DNA of 64,000 nucleotides from Kiloniellaceae bacterium (lineage in GTDB: Bacteria; Pseudomonadota; Alphaproteobacteria; Kiloniellales; Kiloniellaceae), in contig JAJFGK010000012.1 in assembly GCA_021776195.1 (NCBI GenBank), positions 62,001 through 126,000 on the forward strand, read 5' to 3'. The notes under the pieces are model-generated. The model was not told the origin of the DNA, made no database searches, and worked only from the letters and a program-made list of their open reading frames with translations. The first letter of the stretch is position 1, and each line of letters starts with the position of its first letter. A program made the position numbers and the translations under genes. Positions 18,277 to 26,775 of this stretch are shown here, one piece after another.

Positions 18277-18939
18277 ATGATGAGGACGAAAGAGGGGACG
18301 ATCTTGGATAAAAGTCAATCGCCGCAAGCGCTCTTTGGACCGGGCTCTCTGGAGAAGCAGTTTCTGGCCAACCCGCTGATGACGGCGGTGAAACTGGCCA
18401 GGTTCAAGTTTCCTGCAAGGATGCTCGGCGCTAAGGATGATGTCTTGGATCTTGGTTGCGGACGCGGCTACGGGACGTATTTTTACGCGTCCATGACGCA
18501 GGGACGCGTCATCGGCGTCGACTTTTTTTCAGATATCGCAGCGGTTCGCGAACAAATTACGCGTCCCAATCTGCAGTTTTTGGAGGACGATTTGAGGCTG
18601 CCCAGCCCGCAATTGCTGGAAATGAAGCACGATGCCATCCTTTCGGTCGACGTGATCGAGCACTTTTCAAGAGACGACGGCTCTGCGCTCATCGAGAACT
18701 TTTCAAAGACTCTGAATCCCGGGGGAATGATGATCCTGGGCACGCCAAACCGGAGGTCCGCCGAATGGCGCTCGGAGCAGAGCAAAAAGGTCCATATCCA
18801 CGAATATGAGCCCGAGGAATTGCGGGCCCTATGCGACACCTACTTCAGGAGAACTTTTCAATTCTCGATGAACGACGAGATAATTCACACGGGATTTAGC
18901 AAACTCGCGTGGTTCTTCTATATTGTCGCGGTGATCTAG
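18277..18939 (+). CDS. Class I SAM-dependent methyltransferase
   Basis: 220 residues. Motif I is DVLDLGCGRGYGTYF, the acidic loop VIGVDFF, motif IV HDAILSVDVIEHFSRDD and post-motif LNPGGMMILGTPNR, a textbook UbiG/Methyltransf_23-like set. The C terminus ends in a hydrophobic WFFYIVAVI segment, perhaps membrane-associating. ATG 18277 has no clear ribosome binding site, whereas TTG 18304 lies a few bases after GAGGGG, so the real start may be nine codons later. It is a single gene, convergent with the TPR fusion gene ending at 18991. AT-richer than that neighbour. Confidence 0.78.
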   Translation: MMRTKEGTILDKSQSPQALFGPGSLEKQFLANPLMTAVKLARFKFPARMLGAKDDVLDLGCGRGYGTYFYASMTQGRVIGVDFFSDIAAVREQITRPNLQFLEDDLRLPSPQLLEMKHDAILSVDVIEHFSRDDGSALIENFSKTLNPGGMMILGTPNRRSAEWRSEQSKKVHIHEYEPEELRALCDTYFRRTFQFSMNDEIIHTGFSKLAWFFYIVAVI

Positions 18940-18990
18940 ATACCGGCAGTTGAGAGAGGCCATAGCCACCCAAACCGACAGCCGCCGGCG

Positions 18991-21897
18991 CTACTCACGG
19001 TCGAGCCACAGGTCCACGATGTCCGGGAATGGGCCACTCGGATCGCCAAAGGCGCGGCAGCCGTTTGAAACCGCCGACTCCGAAACTGGCCGAGCCAAGA
19101 TGAGACCACTGTCTTGGATATGAGCCCATTCGAACTCTTTGCGTCCCAGGAATTGATTGTAGAGCCACGCATAAGCGTAGCCAACCGCAGGCAGGTAGTC
19201 GAAATCGCCCCGCCAAACAGCAATCCCTTGCGGCGCCAACAAGGCCCTCATGAGCCGATAATCGGCCTCGGCGGCTTTGATATTGAGCAAGCCATCGATG
19301 AACATTAAATCCACTTGACCGCGAAGGTTCGCGGCACCCTCAAAGTCAACAGTATCGATCCCCCGTGCCACCAGTTCCACCGTGGGTTTGCCGTTCTCAT
19401 CGCGGCACAGGGACGCAAAGGTCAAGGAATTGGGGCAACTCTCGGCGAAGTTGCCCTCCCGATCGGTTTCGAGCAGGTCGACGGAAACGATTCTGGCCGC
19501 TTGGGGGGCGTTGTCCCGGAGAATTCGTGCGCTGTGGCCTTGTCCGGTGCCGATCTCCACAGCCACTTGCGGTGCCATGCCGCCAACCAGTTTGGCGAGA
19601 ACAACGCGATCCCGCTCCTTGAGGAGCATTGCGCCGTTCCGGGCGCGGCTCTCCATTGTGTACCCAACGCCTCGTGGGTCCCAAGCCTCCGCAGTCGGGA
19701 TCAGGGCGCTCAGTGGAGTGCTCGGCAAGGCATTCTTACCCAAGGGCTCCAACCAAGTGCGCTGGTGCCCCGGAACGAGCTGCTGCTGACGTTGCATCCA
19801 TGTTAGAGCCTTATGATCTAAGTTCGCGTCGGAAACTAAGGGCGCCAGGATCGCGGCGACACGGTCGATAATCTTTTCCCAGGATTCCGACTGGTGCCGG
19901 AACCAATGGGTGGTCATGTCCTGAGCATTGTAGCCAGGCTCGATGTTCGGCCAGAGGCTGCCGAAATGCAGCGACCAGACCGGGGTTCCGATGGCCCGGG
20001 CGATCTGCATGACCGACGTCGGCGCGGTGATCACCAGGTCGAGTTCGGCGGTCAGGGCGGTGACGTCCTCCAGGTTCTGCTTCAGGTCGAGGTCGTCCCA
20101 GCGGATGATCTCGACACCGAACTTCGCCTCGGCTTCGCGGATCTCGTCTTCGCAGTCGCCGTACTGCAGGTTCACCCATTGCACATCCGGCAAGGCGAAG
20201 AGCGCTTCCCAATCCAAAAGCTGGGAGTAGTTTTGATCGCGCTGGCGGCCGGCAAGGCCACTGCGCCAGCAAAAGCCGATGCGCAGCTCTCGTGGCCGCG
20301 GCGCCAATCGCTCGCGCCACTTGGCGAGCAGGGACGGATCCGGTACCAGGAAGGGCCCCGATGGCCGTTGCGGGACATCACCCGAGATCACCGTCATGAA
20401 ATGGGCCCGCAGGTCGCCGGCCGGTATGTGGCAGTCGGCGTCTTCGCGCGCCGCGTCGCCGGTGAAGTCCTCCGCCTTCACCGAGGCCGTAGGGAAGTTG
20501 CGGGCAAAGAGCGGCACCAGGCGCTCGTCGGCCTCGATCACCACCTGCACTGCTTTGTCGGCCGCCGCCTTGTCGATCGCGGCCTGGTAGAGCTGCGAGA
20601 ATTCCAGCTCGTCGCCGACACCCTGTTCGCGCCAGATCAAAAGGCGCTTGCCCTTCAAGTCCTCGCCGCGCCAGAGCGGGATGTTGAAGCGCCGGTGCGG
20701 TTGGCGCAGGCCGCTGATGAAATCGGACTCGCCGTATTCGAAGGACTGCCGAAAGAGCTCGAGGTCGCCATGGATTTGACCCATTCGGCGCAGGCAGCCG
20801 CCCAGCGAAGAGCGGTAGCCGTGGTGGCCGGGGCTGTGCTCCAGCGCCTTTTCGAAATTGGCGCGGGCCTGCTCCAGGTCGCCGTTGCTGGCCAGCATGG
20901 TGGCGAAGTTGTTGTAGGCCTCCGAGAGATCGGGCTGCAGCTCCACGGCCTTGCGGTAGAGCTTCTCGGCCTTTTCGTAGTCGCCCAGGACGTCCCAGAC
21001 ATCGGCGAGGTTGAAGTAGTAGGCGCCGACCTTGGGCGACAGCGCGATTGCCTTTTCATAGTAGGCAGGTGTCTCGGCGAAGCGCTCATGGCACTTGTAG
21101 ACGTTGCCCAGGTTGTTCCAGCCCTCGGCCAGCTTGGGGTCGAGCTCGACTGCCTTGCGGCAGTGCTGTTCCGCCTCCGAAAGGAGCTCGAGCTCCTTGA
21201 GGACGCGGCCCAGATTGGAGTGGGCCATGGCGGACCGCGGATCGCTGTCGATGGCCTGGCGATAGGTGCTGGCGGCCAGCTCCAGCTTGCCGTTGTCCAG
21301 GGCGATGTTGCCCAGGTTGATATAGGCGCCGGTGAGCCTGGGGTTGGCGGCGATAGCCTGGGAGTAACGCTCGATGGCCGCCTTCTGGTCGCCTTTCTGA
21401 TCGGCGATGATCCCCAGGCGAAAGGCCGACTCGGCATCCTGCGGATCGAATTGGCAGGCCAGCAGCAGGGCCTGTTCGGCCTGGTCGAAGAGCCCTTCTT
21501 CGGCCAGCAGGAAGCCCAGTTGCTGATAGCCCGGGGCGAAGTCGGGGCGCAGCGCCAGGCATTGGGACAGGGCCTCGGCGGCGGCATTGGTCTCGCCCAG
21601 TTGGCGCAGGCACAGGCCCAACTGAAAGTGCGCCTCGGGCTCGGCCGGGATCAGTTGCACCGCCTTGCGCAGGGGCGACAGCGCCAGCGCCGGACGCTGT
21701 AAGGCGAGTTGAGCGACCCCTAGAATCAATTGGGCTTCGCCGTCGCTCGGACTGGCCTTGACCGCGCGCTTGGCCAGGTTCACGGCTTCCTTGGTGCGGC
21801 CGGCCTGCAGGCGCTCGACGGCCATGGCCATCAGACCGCCCGGCTGCGGTCCGTTGGCCGTCGCCTGCTGCGCGTTTCTCGATTTTTTGCGGCCCAT
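18991..21897 (-). CDS. TPR repeat + GT-B glycosyltransferase + methyltransferase fusion (FlmG-like)
   Basis: 968 residues in three parts. Residues about 20-395 are some ten tetratricopeptide repeats (for example AYINLGNIALDNGKLELA and AEGWNNLGNVYKCHERFAE). Residues about 405-690 form a GT41/GT9-like transferase, opening with GKRLLIWREQGVGDELEFS and containing LRIGFCWRSGLAG and ELDLVITAPTSVMQIARAIG, the donor-site segment. Residues about 730-968 form a Methyltransf_24-type domain with VAVEIGTGQGHSARIL and VDLMFIDGLLNIKAAEADY. The first two parts correspond to Caulobacter FlmG, in which TPRs bind flagellin and the transferase glycosylates it. The third part is an addition I do not know from FlmG. 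AAGGAG precedes ATG 21897. Flagellin modification is inferred. Confidence 0.78.
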   Translation of the reverse strand: MGRKKSRNAQQATANGPQPGGLMAMAVERLQAGRTKEAVNLAKRAVKASPSDGEAQLILGVAQLALQRPALALSPLRKAVQLIPAEPEAHFQLGLCLRQLGETNAAAEALSQCLALRPDFAPGYQQLGFLLAEEGLFDQAEQALLLACQFDPQDAESAFRLGIIADQKGDQKAAIERYSQAIAANPRLTGAYINLGNIALDNGKLELAASTYRQAIDSDPRSAMAHSNLGRVLKELELLSEAEQHCRKAVELDPKLAEGWNNLGNVYKCHERFAETPAYYEKAIALSPKVGAYYFNLADVWDVLGDYEKAEKLYRKAVELQPDLSEAYNNFATMLASNGDLEQARANFEKALEHSPGHHGYRSSLGGCLRRMGQIHGDLELFRQSFEYGESDFISGLRQPHRRFNIPLWRGEDLKGKRLLIWREQGVGDELEFSQLYQAAIDKAAADKAVQVVIEADERLVPLFARNFPTASVKAEDFTGDAAREDADCHIPAGDLRAHFMTVISGDVPQRPSGPFLVPDPSLLAKWRERLAPRPRELRIGFCWRSGLAGRQRDQNYSQLLDWEALFALPDVQWVNLQYGDCEDEIREAEAKFGVEIIRWDDLDLKQNLEDVTALTAELDLVITAPTSVMQIARAIGTPVWSLHFGSLWPNIEPGYNAQDMTTHWFRHQSESWEKIIDRVAAILAPLVSDANLDHKALTWMQRQQQLVPGHQRTWLEPLGKNALPSTPLSALIPTAEAWDPRGVGYTMESRARNGAMLLKERDRVVLAKLVGGMAPQVAVEIGTGQGHSARILRDNAPQAARIVSVDLLETDREGNFAESCPNSLTFASLCRDENGKPTVELVARGIDTVDFEGAANLRGQVDLMFIDGLLNIKAAEADYRLMRALLAPQGIAVWRGDFDYLPAVGYAYAWLYNQFLGRKEFEWAHIQDSGLILARPVSESAVSNGCRAFGDPSGPFPDIVDLWLDRE

Positions 21898-22102
21898 GGG
21901 GCTCCTTCCTCCCGTTCGTTCCCCGTTAATAGGGCGGTAAGGTTAATCTCTCCTTTATGCGGGGCGATCTCAGGCGTCGATGCGGCGCGCCTTGACACAG
22001 GCGAAAAGCTGCTTAAATCAACCCACCGAGAGGGAGAGAACCCGGCGAACGGGCCCAGGCAAGATCCCAGGCAAGATACTGAAATAGAAAAGATTTGGTA
22101 CC

Positions 22103-22873
22103 GTGGACAGATTGCTGGAGATCCAAGGGCTGTCGAAACGCTTCGGCCCCATCAAGGCGGTCGAGGCGGTCAGCTTCACGGTCGCGCGCGGCGAAGTCGT
22201 GGCCTTTCTGGGCCCCAACGGCGCCGGCAAGTCCACCACCATGAAGATGATCACTGGCTATCTGCCGCCCAGCGCCGGCAGCGCCCGGGTCTGCGGCCAC
22301 GACATCGTGACCGAGCGCCTGGCGGCCCAGCGCCAGATCGGCTATCTGCCCGAGGGCGCGCCGCTCTATGGCGACATGACGCCGCGCGGCCTCTTGCGCT
22401 TCATCGCCGCCCTGCGCGGCCTGACCCGCGACCAGGAGAGCCGCAATCTGGCCGAGGTGGTGGAGCGGCTCCAGTTGGGCGCCGTCTTCGATCAGCGCAT
22501 CGAGACCCTGTCCAAGGGCTTCAAGCGCCGGGTCGGGCTGGCCCAGGCGATCCTCGCCGACCCCCCCGTGCTGATCCTCGACGAGCCCACCGACGGCCTC
22601 GATCCGAACCAAAAGCAGGAAGTCCGCGCCCTGCTCCGCGCCATGGCGCCGGACAAGGCCATCGTGATCTCGACCCACATCCTGGAAGAGGTCGAGGCGG
22701 TCTGCAGCCGCAGCGTGGTGATCGCCGCCGGCCGCGTGGTCGTCGACGACACGCCCCAGGGCCTGCTGGCCCGGGCCGCCGCCCTGGAGGTAGCGCCGGG
22801 CCCCGAGGGCCTCAAGGTGACACCGCTGGAGGCGGTCTTCCGCGACCTGACCCAAACCCAGGGCCTGCATTAG
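22103..22873 (+). CDS. ABC transporter ATP-binding protein (GldA-like)
   Basis: 256 residues. Walker A GPNGAGKST, signature LSKGFKRRVGLAQ, Walker B VLILDEPTDGLDP and switch histidine in VISTHILEEVE are all intact. The short C-terminal extension (LEVAPGPEGLKVTPLEAVFRDL) is typical of the CcmA/GldA class that pairs with a 240-residue permease. GTG at 22103 is the only reasonable start. It begins a compact four-gene operon with the permease 2 bases after its stop codon, a GldG-like protein and a DUF4340 protein; the complex is expected in the inner membrane. Substrate unknown; in Bacteroidetes the Gld set is needed for gliding, but the proteobacterial copies have no settled role. Confidence 0.88.
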   Translation: MDRLLEIQGLSKRFGPIKAVEAVSFTVARGEVVAFLGPNGAGKSTTMKMITGYLPPSAGSARVCGHDIVTERLAAQRQIGYLPEGAPLYGDMTPRGLLRFIAALRGLTRDQESRNLAEVVERLQLGAVFDQRIETLSKGFKRRVGLAQAILADPPVLILDEPTDGLDPNQKQEVRALLRAMAPDKAIVISTHILEEVEAVCSRSVVIAAGRVVVDDTPQGLLARAAALEVAPGPEGLKVTPLEAVFRDLTQTQGLH

Positions 22874-22875
22874 CC

Positions 22876-23610
22876 ATGAAACCGACCGTCATCATCTGCC
22901 GCCGCGAACTGGCCGCCTACTTCGCCTCGCCCCTGGCCTATGTCTTCATCGTCATCTTCCTGGCCCTGTCCGGCGGCGTCGCCTTTCATTTGGGCGGCTT
23001 CCTGACCGCCGGCCGCGCCGAGCTCACCGCTTTCTTTTCCTTCCACCCCTGGCTCTATCTGATGCTGATCCCGGCGATCGGCATGCGGCTCTGGGCCGAG
23101 GAGCGCAAGACCGGCACCATCGAGCTGCTCATGACCCTGCCGGTCTCGACCAGCCAGGCCGTGCTCGGCAAGTTTCTCGCCGCCTGGCTCTTCACCGGCC
23201 TGGCCCTGGCCCTGACCTTCCCGATCTGGATCACGGTCAACTACCTGGGCGACCCGGACAACGGCGTCATCCTGGCCTCCTATCTGGGCTCCTGGCTGAT
23301 GGCCGGCGCCTTTTTGGCGATCACCGCCTGCGTCTCGGCCCTGACCAGCAACCAGGTCATCGCCTTCGTGGTCGGCGCCACGGTCTGCTTCGTCTTCGTT
23401 TTGGGCGGCCTCGATCTGGTCCAGGGCTTCCTGCGCGGCTGGGCCCCGGCCAATCTGGTCGAGACCGTGGCCGGCTTTTCCTTCCTGGTGAACTTCTCGA
23501 CCATCGCCCAGGGGGTGATCGACCTGCGCAACCTGATCTTCTTCGTGTCCCTGATCGGCGTCTGCCTCTTCATCAACAGGCTGATCGTCGAAGCCCGGAA
23601 GGGGAGTTGA
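22876..23610 (+). CDS. ABC transporter permease (GldF-like)
   Basis: 244 residues with six hydrophobic segments. The N terminus (RRELAAYFASPLAYVFIVIFLALSG in two pieces) and the EERKTGTIELLMTLPVS motif after the second segment are hallmarks of the ABC-2/GldF permeases. ATG 22876 follows the ATPase stop by two bases; the frame is open much further upstream but only as a shadow of the ATPase gene. It forms a dimeric channel partner for the ATPase. The next gene begins 7 bases after its stop. Confidence 0.87.
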   Translation: MKPTVIICRRELAAYFASPLAYVFIVIFLALSGGVAFHLGGFLTAGRAELTAFFSFHPWLYLMLIPAIGMRLWAEERKTGTIELLMTLPVSTSQAVLGKFLAAWLFTGLALALTFPIWITVNYLGDPDNGVILASYLGSWLMAGAFLAITACVSALTSNQVIAFVVGATVCFVFVLGGLDLVQGFLRGWAPANLVETVAGFSFLVNFSTIAQGVIDLRNLIFFVSLIGVCLFINRLIVEARKGS

Positions 23611-23617
23611 GGCCGCG

Positions 23618-25549
23618 ATGACCCAGCGCGATCCCAACCGCAGCCGTCTCCTGCTCGCCTGGGCCTCCGGTCTCATGGCCCTGGTGTTCTTTCTCGCGGT
23701 CAACGTCTGGTCCAACCGCGGCCTGACCGAGGCGCGGCTCGACCTGACCCAGGACGCACTCTTCACCGTCAGCGAGGGCACCCGCGAGGTCCTGGCGGGA
23801 CTGAACGAGCCGGTCCGGCTGCAGCTCTTCCTCTCCAAGAACGTCGACCTGCTGGGCTCGGTGGTGGCGCTGCACGCCCGACGCGTCGACGAGCTGCTCG
23901 CCGAGTACCAGCGCATCGCCAAGGGCCGCCTGATCGTCGAGCGCATCGATCCCCTGCCCTTCTCGCCGGAAGAGGATCAGGCGGTCTCCGAGGGCCTGCG
24001 CGGGATCGCGGCCAGCGAAAGCGAGCAGATCTATTTCGGCCTGGTCGGCAACAACTCGACCGACGACCGCGAGGTGATCCGCTTCCTCTCGCCCGACCGC
24101 GCGACCTTCCTGGAGTACGACCTGACCAAGCTGATCTTCAGTCTCGATCATCCGGAAAAGCCGGTCCTCGCCCTGATCGGCGCCCTGCCGCTGCGCGGCG
24201 GCCAGGGCGGCGGCTACCGGCCCTGGCGGGTCCTCGACCACATTCAGGAGTTCTTCGAGGTCCGCTCGATCCGCGAGGCGGTCGACATGATTGACGAGGA
24301 CGTCGCCATCGTCATGCTGGCCCAGCCCGAGGCGATCGACCCGCGCACGCTCTACGCCATCGATCAGTTCGTGCTGCGCGGCGGCCGGGTCATGGCCTTT
24401 CTCGATCCGCTGCCCGAGAACATGCGCAGCCCCAACCCGGCCGCGCCGCCGCCGCCCCACGAGACCCTACCCGCCATGGCGCCGCTGCTGGCCGCCTGGG
24501 GGGTCGAGATCCCGCCCGACAGCCTGGCCGGCGACCGGGCCAACGCGGCCAAGGTCCAGGTCCAGCACCAGGGCCGGATCGCCCTGACCGACTACGTCGC
24601 CTGGATCGCCGCCAAGGGCGCCTCGCTCGCCCGCGGCGACACCGTGACCGCCACCCTGCAGCAGATCAACCTGCGCACCACCGGCGTCATTCGTCGCCTC
24701 GAAGACGCCACCACCCATCTGGTCCCGCTGATCGCCACCAGCGCCGATTCCATGGTGCTGGAGGCCGGCCCCCAGCGCGAGTCGCCGGATCCCATCGGCC
24801 TTCTGACCGGCTTTCAGCCGAGCGGCGAGCGCCTGGTCATCGCCGCGCGCATCGACGGCCCGGCCCGCAGCGCCTTTCCCGACGGCCCGCCGCCCGAGGC
24901 CGCCGGCACGGCGGGCGGCGCCCACCTGGAGGCCAGCCAGGGCCCGATTAACGTTATCCTGGTGGCCGACAGCGACATTCTGGCCGACGAGAACTGGGTC
25001 CAACCCCAGTCGGCCCTGGGCCAGCAGTTCTTCGTCACCACGGCCAACAACGGCGACTTCGTGACCAACGCCCTGGACAATCTGAGCGGCAGCGCCGGGC
25101 TGATCGGGCTGCGGGGCAAGGGCCTGCGGATCCGTCCTTTCAAGGTCATCGAGGCCATGCAGCGCGAGGCCGAGGGCCGCTACCGCGACAAGGAAAAGGC
25201 CCTGCGCGAACAGATCGACGCGGTGCGCGAGAAGATCCGCGTCCTGCAGGAGGAAGAACAGAGCGCCGGCGTCATCCTGACCGCCGAACAGCAGATCCAG
25301 ATCGAGAACTTCCGCAACGAGCTGCTCGACCGCCGCCAGGAGCTGCGCGACGTGCAGTTCGCCCTGCGCAAGGACGTCGAGAGCCTCGAGAGCTGGATCG
25401 AGGCGCTGAATCTCTGGGCAGTGCCGCTGCTGATCGGCCTGCTGGCCCTGGTGCTGGCCCTGATCCGCCGGCGCCAGGCCGCGCGGCGGCCGGGCCCCGC
25501 CACGGTCCTGCCCAAACCCCTGGACCAAACCGGAGGCGCGGCCTCATGA
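23618..25549 (+). CDS. GldG-like ABC-associated membrane protein (ABC_transp_aux)
   Basis: 643 residues. A signal anchor (LLLAWASGLMALVFFLAVNVW) is followed by LDLTQDALFTVSEGTREVLAGL, the usual entry into the ABC_transp_aux domain with a Rossmann-like periplasmic body (VRLQLFLSKN, VLALIGALPL). Residues about 510-590 are a charged coiled coil, and one more membrane segment (AVPLLIGLLALVLALI) ends the protein. Family members are extracytoplasmic subunits of Gld-type exporters. Its stop overlaps the DUF4340 start as ATGA, so the pair is translationally coupled. Confidence 0.85.
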   Translation: MTQRDPNRSRLLLAWASGLMALVFFLAVNVWSNRGLTEARLDLTQDALFTVSEGTREVLAGLNEPVRLQLFLSKNVDLLGSVVALHARRVDELLAEYQRIAKGRLIVERIDPLPFSPEEDQAVSEGLRGIAASESEQIYFGLVGNNSTDDREVIRFLSPDRATFLEYDLTKLIFSLDHPEKPVLALIGALPLRGGQGGGYRPWRVLDHIQEFFEVRSIREAVDMIDEDVAIVMLAQPEAIDPRTLYAIDQFVLRGGRVMAFLDPLPENMRSPNPAAPPPPHETLPAMAPLLAAWGVEIPPDSLAGDRANAAKVQVQHQGRIALTDYVAWIAAKGASLARGDTVTATLQQINLRTTGVIRRLEDATTHLVPLIATSADSMVLEAGPQRESPDPIGLLTGFQPSGERLVIAARIDGPARSAFPDGPPPEAAGTAGGAHLEASQGPINVILVADSDILADENWVQPQSALGQQFFVTTANNGDFVTNALDNLSGSAGLIGLRGKGLRIRPFKVIEAMQREAEGRYRDKEKALREQIDAVREKIRVLQEEEQSAGVILTAEQQIQIENFRNELLDRRQELRDVQFALRKDVESLESWIEALNLWAVPLLIGLLALVLALIRRRQAARRPGPATVLPKPLDQTGGAAS

Positions 25550-26625
25550 CCCTGCGCGGCTTTCTTGTCATGGCCCTGCTGGCCGGCTTCGCGCTGACCG
25601 GCGCCGTCGTCACGGTGATCACCGAACCCGGTTCCGGCACCATCGTCCAGGCCGAAACGCCGGCCTTCCCGGCCCTGCGCGCCGATCCCGACGCGGTCGC
25701 CCGGGTCGTGGTCGACGGCGAGGACGGCCGGATCGAGCTCGAGCGCCGCGGCGCGGACTGGATCGCCACCAACAAGCACGACTACCCGGCCAACCCGCGC
25801 AAGCTGCGCCGGCTGATCGTGCGGCTCTCCGACATGCACCTGACCGCGGCCAAGACCAAGCGTCCGGAGCTGCACTACCGCATCGAGGTCGAAGGCCCCG
25901 ACGCGCCGAACACCAAGTCCCACGGCCTGCGCCTGGAGGACGCCCAGGGCAACACCATCCTCGACGCGGTCTTCGGCCAGCGCCACTGGCGGCGCACCGG
26001 CGCGGCGCGCAACGGCATTTACTTTCGCCATGCCGGCGACGACCAGGCCTGGCTCGCCGGCGGCGGCTACTCCCTGGACGGCGGCCTGATCGCCTGGCTG
26101 GAGACGGTGATCGTCGACCTGCGGGCAGATCAAGTGCGTAGCGTTGTCGTCGCGCCCGCAGGGGCTTCAAGCGACGGCGAAGGCGCCTACGGCATCGCCC
26201 GTGACAGCGCCGAGGCGTCCTTCACCCTGACCGCCGAACAGGCTGACGCCGCGGCGGCCTCCGACGCCGACCCGGCCACCCTCAATCGGCTGGCAGAAGC
26301 GCTGCAGGACGCCAAGCTGAAGGACGTGGTCCCGGCCGCCGATCAGCCCTGGCCGCCCGGCGCGGCGCGGACCCGCTTTGCCACCTTCGACGGCCGCGAG
26401 ATCGCCGTCGAGACCGCCACCATCGAAGGCAAGACCTGGCTACGCCTGATCGAGAGCCGCGCCCCGGACGGCGGCGCCGCCACCGATGAAACAGGCGAAA
26501 CCGCCCGCCAGGCGGCCGAAGCCCTCGCGGCCCGCACCGCCGGCTGGTCCTACGAAATCTCCCCCCACCTCGCCGACCGCCTGACCCCGCCCCTGGCGGC
26601 CCTGACCGCGGGCGACGGGTCGTAG
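25546..26625 (+). CDS. DUF4340 domain protein
   Basis: 359 residues. One N-terminal membrane anchor (FLVMALLAGFALTGAVVTVI) precedes a periplasmic body. The segment RVVVDGEDGRIELERRGADW, then LRRLIVRLSDMHLTAAKT, is the core of DUF4340, a repeat-type beta domain regularly encoded last in GldA-F-G-like operons. The C-terminal part is Ala/Glu-rich and probably flexible. The function is not known; conserved adjacency to the transporter argues for an accessory periplasmic subunit. No terminator is obvious in the 150 bases before the convergent MscS gene. Confidence 0.82.
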   Translation: MTLRGFLVMALLAGFALTGAVVTVITEPGSGTIVQAETPAFPALRADPDAVARVVVDGEDGRIELERRGADWIATNKHDYPANPRKLRRLIVRLSDMHLTAAKTKRPELHYRIEVEGPDAPNTKSHGLRLEDAQGNTILDAVFGQRHWRRTGAARNGIYFRHAGDDQAWLAGGGYSLDGGLIAWLETVIVDLRADQVRSVVVAPAGASSDGEGAYGIARDSAEASFTLTAEQADAAAASDADPATLNRLAEALQDAKLKDVVPAADQPWPPGAARTRFATFDGREIAVETATIEGKTWLRLIESRAPDGGAATDETGETARQAAEALAARTAGWSYEISPHLADRLTPPLAALTAGDGS

Positions 26626-26775
26626 AAGGTGCAGTTCGACCGTCCTGCCCGGCATCAAGGCTAATGACAGCCGCGGGGTTACGCCGCGCGTCACTTTGAG
26701 GGCACGCGTTCGCACGGAGGCTTCCAGATAGCTTGAGAGACCATTGAGGTTTGCTTGGCAGGTGGCGTGAGTCGT

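Noticed and set aside
19894..21702. 602-residue plus-strand frame
   Set aside because: It is the antisense shadow of the TPR repeats; composition (Val/Gly/Gln/His-rich) and lack of motifs fit an artefact.
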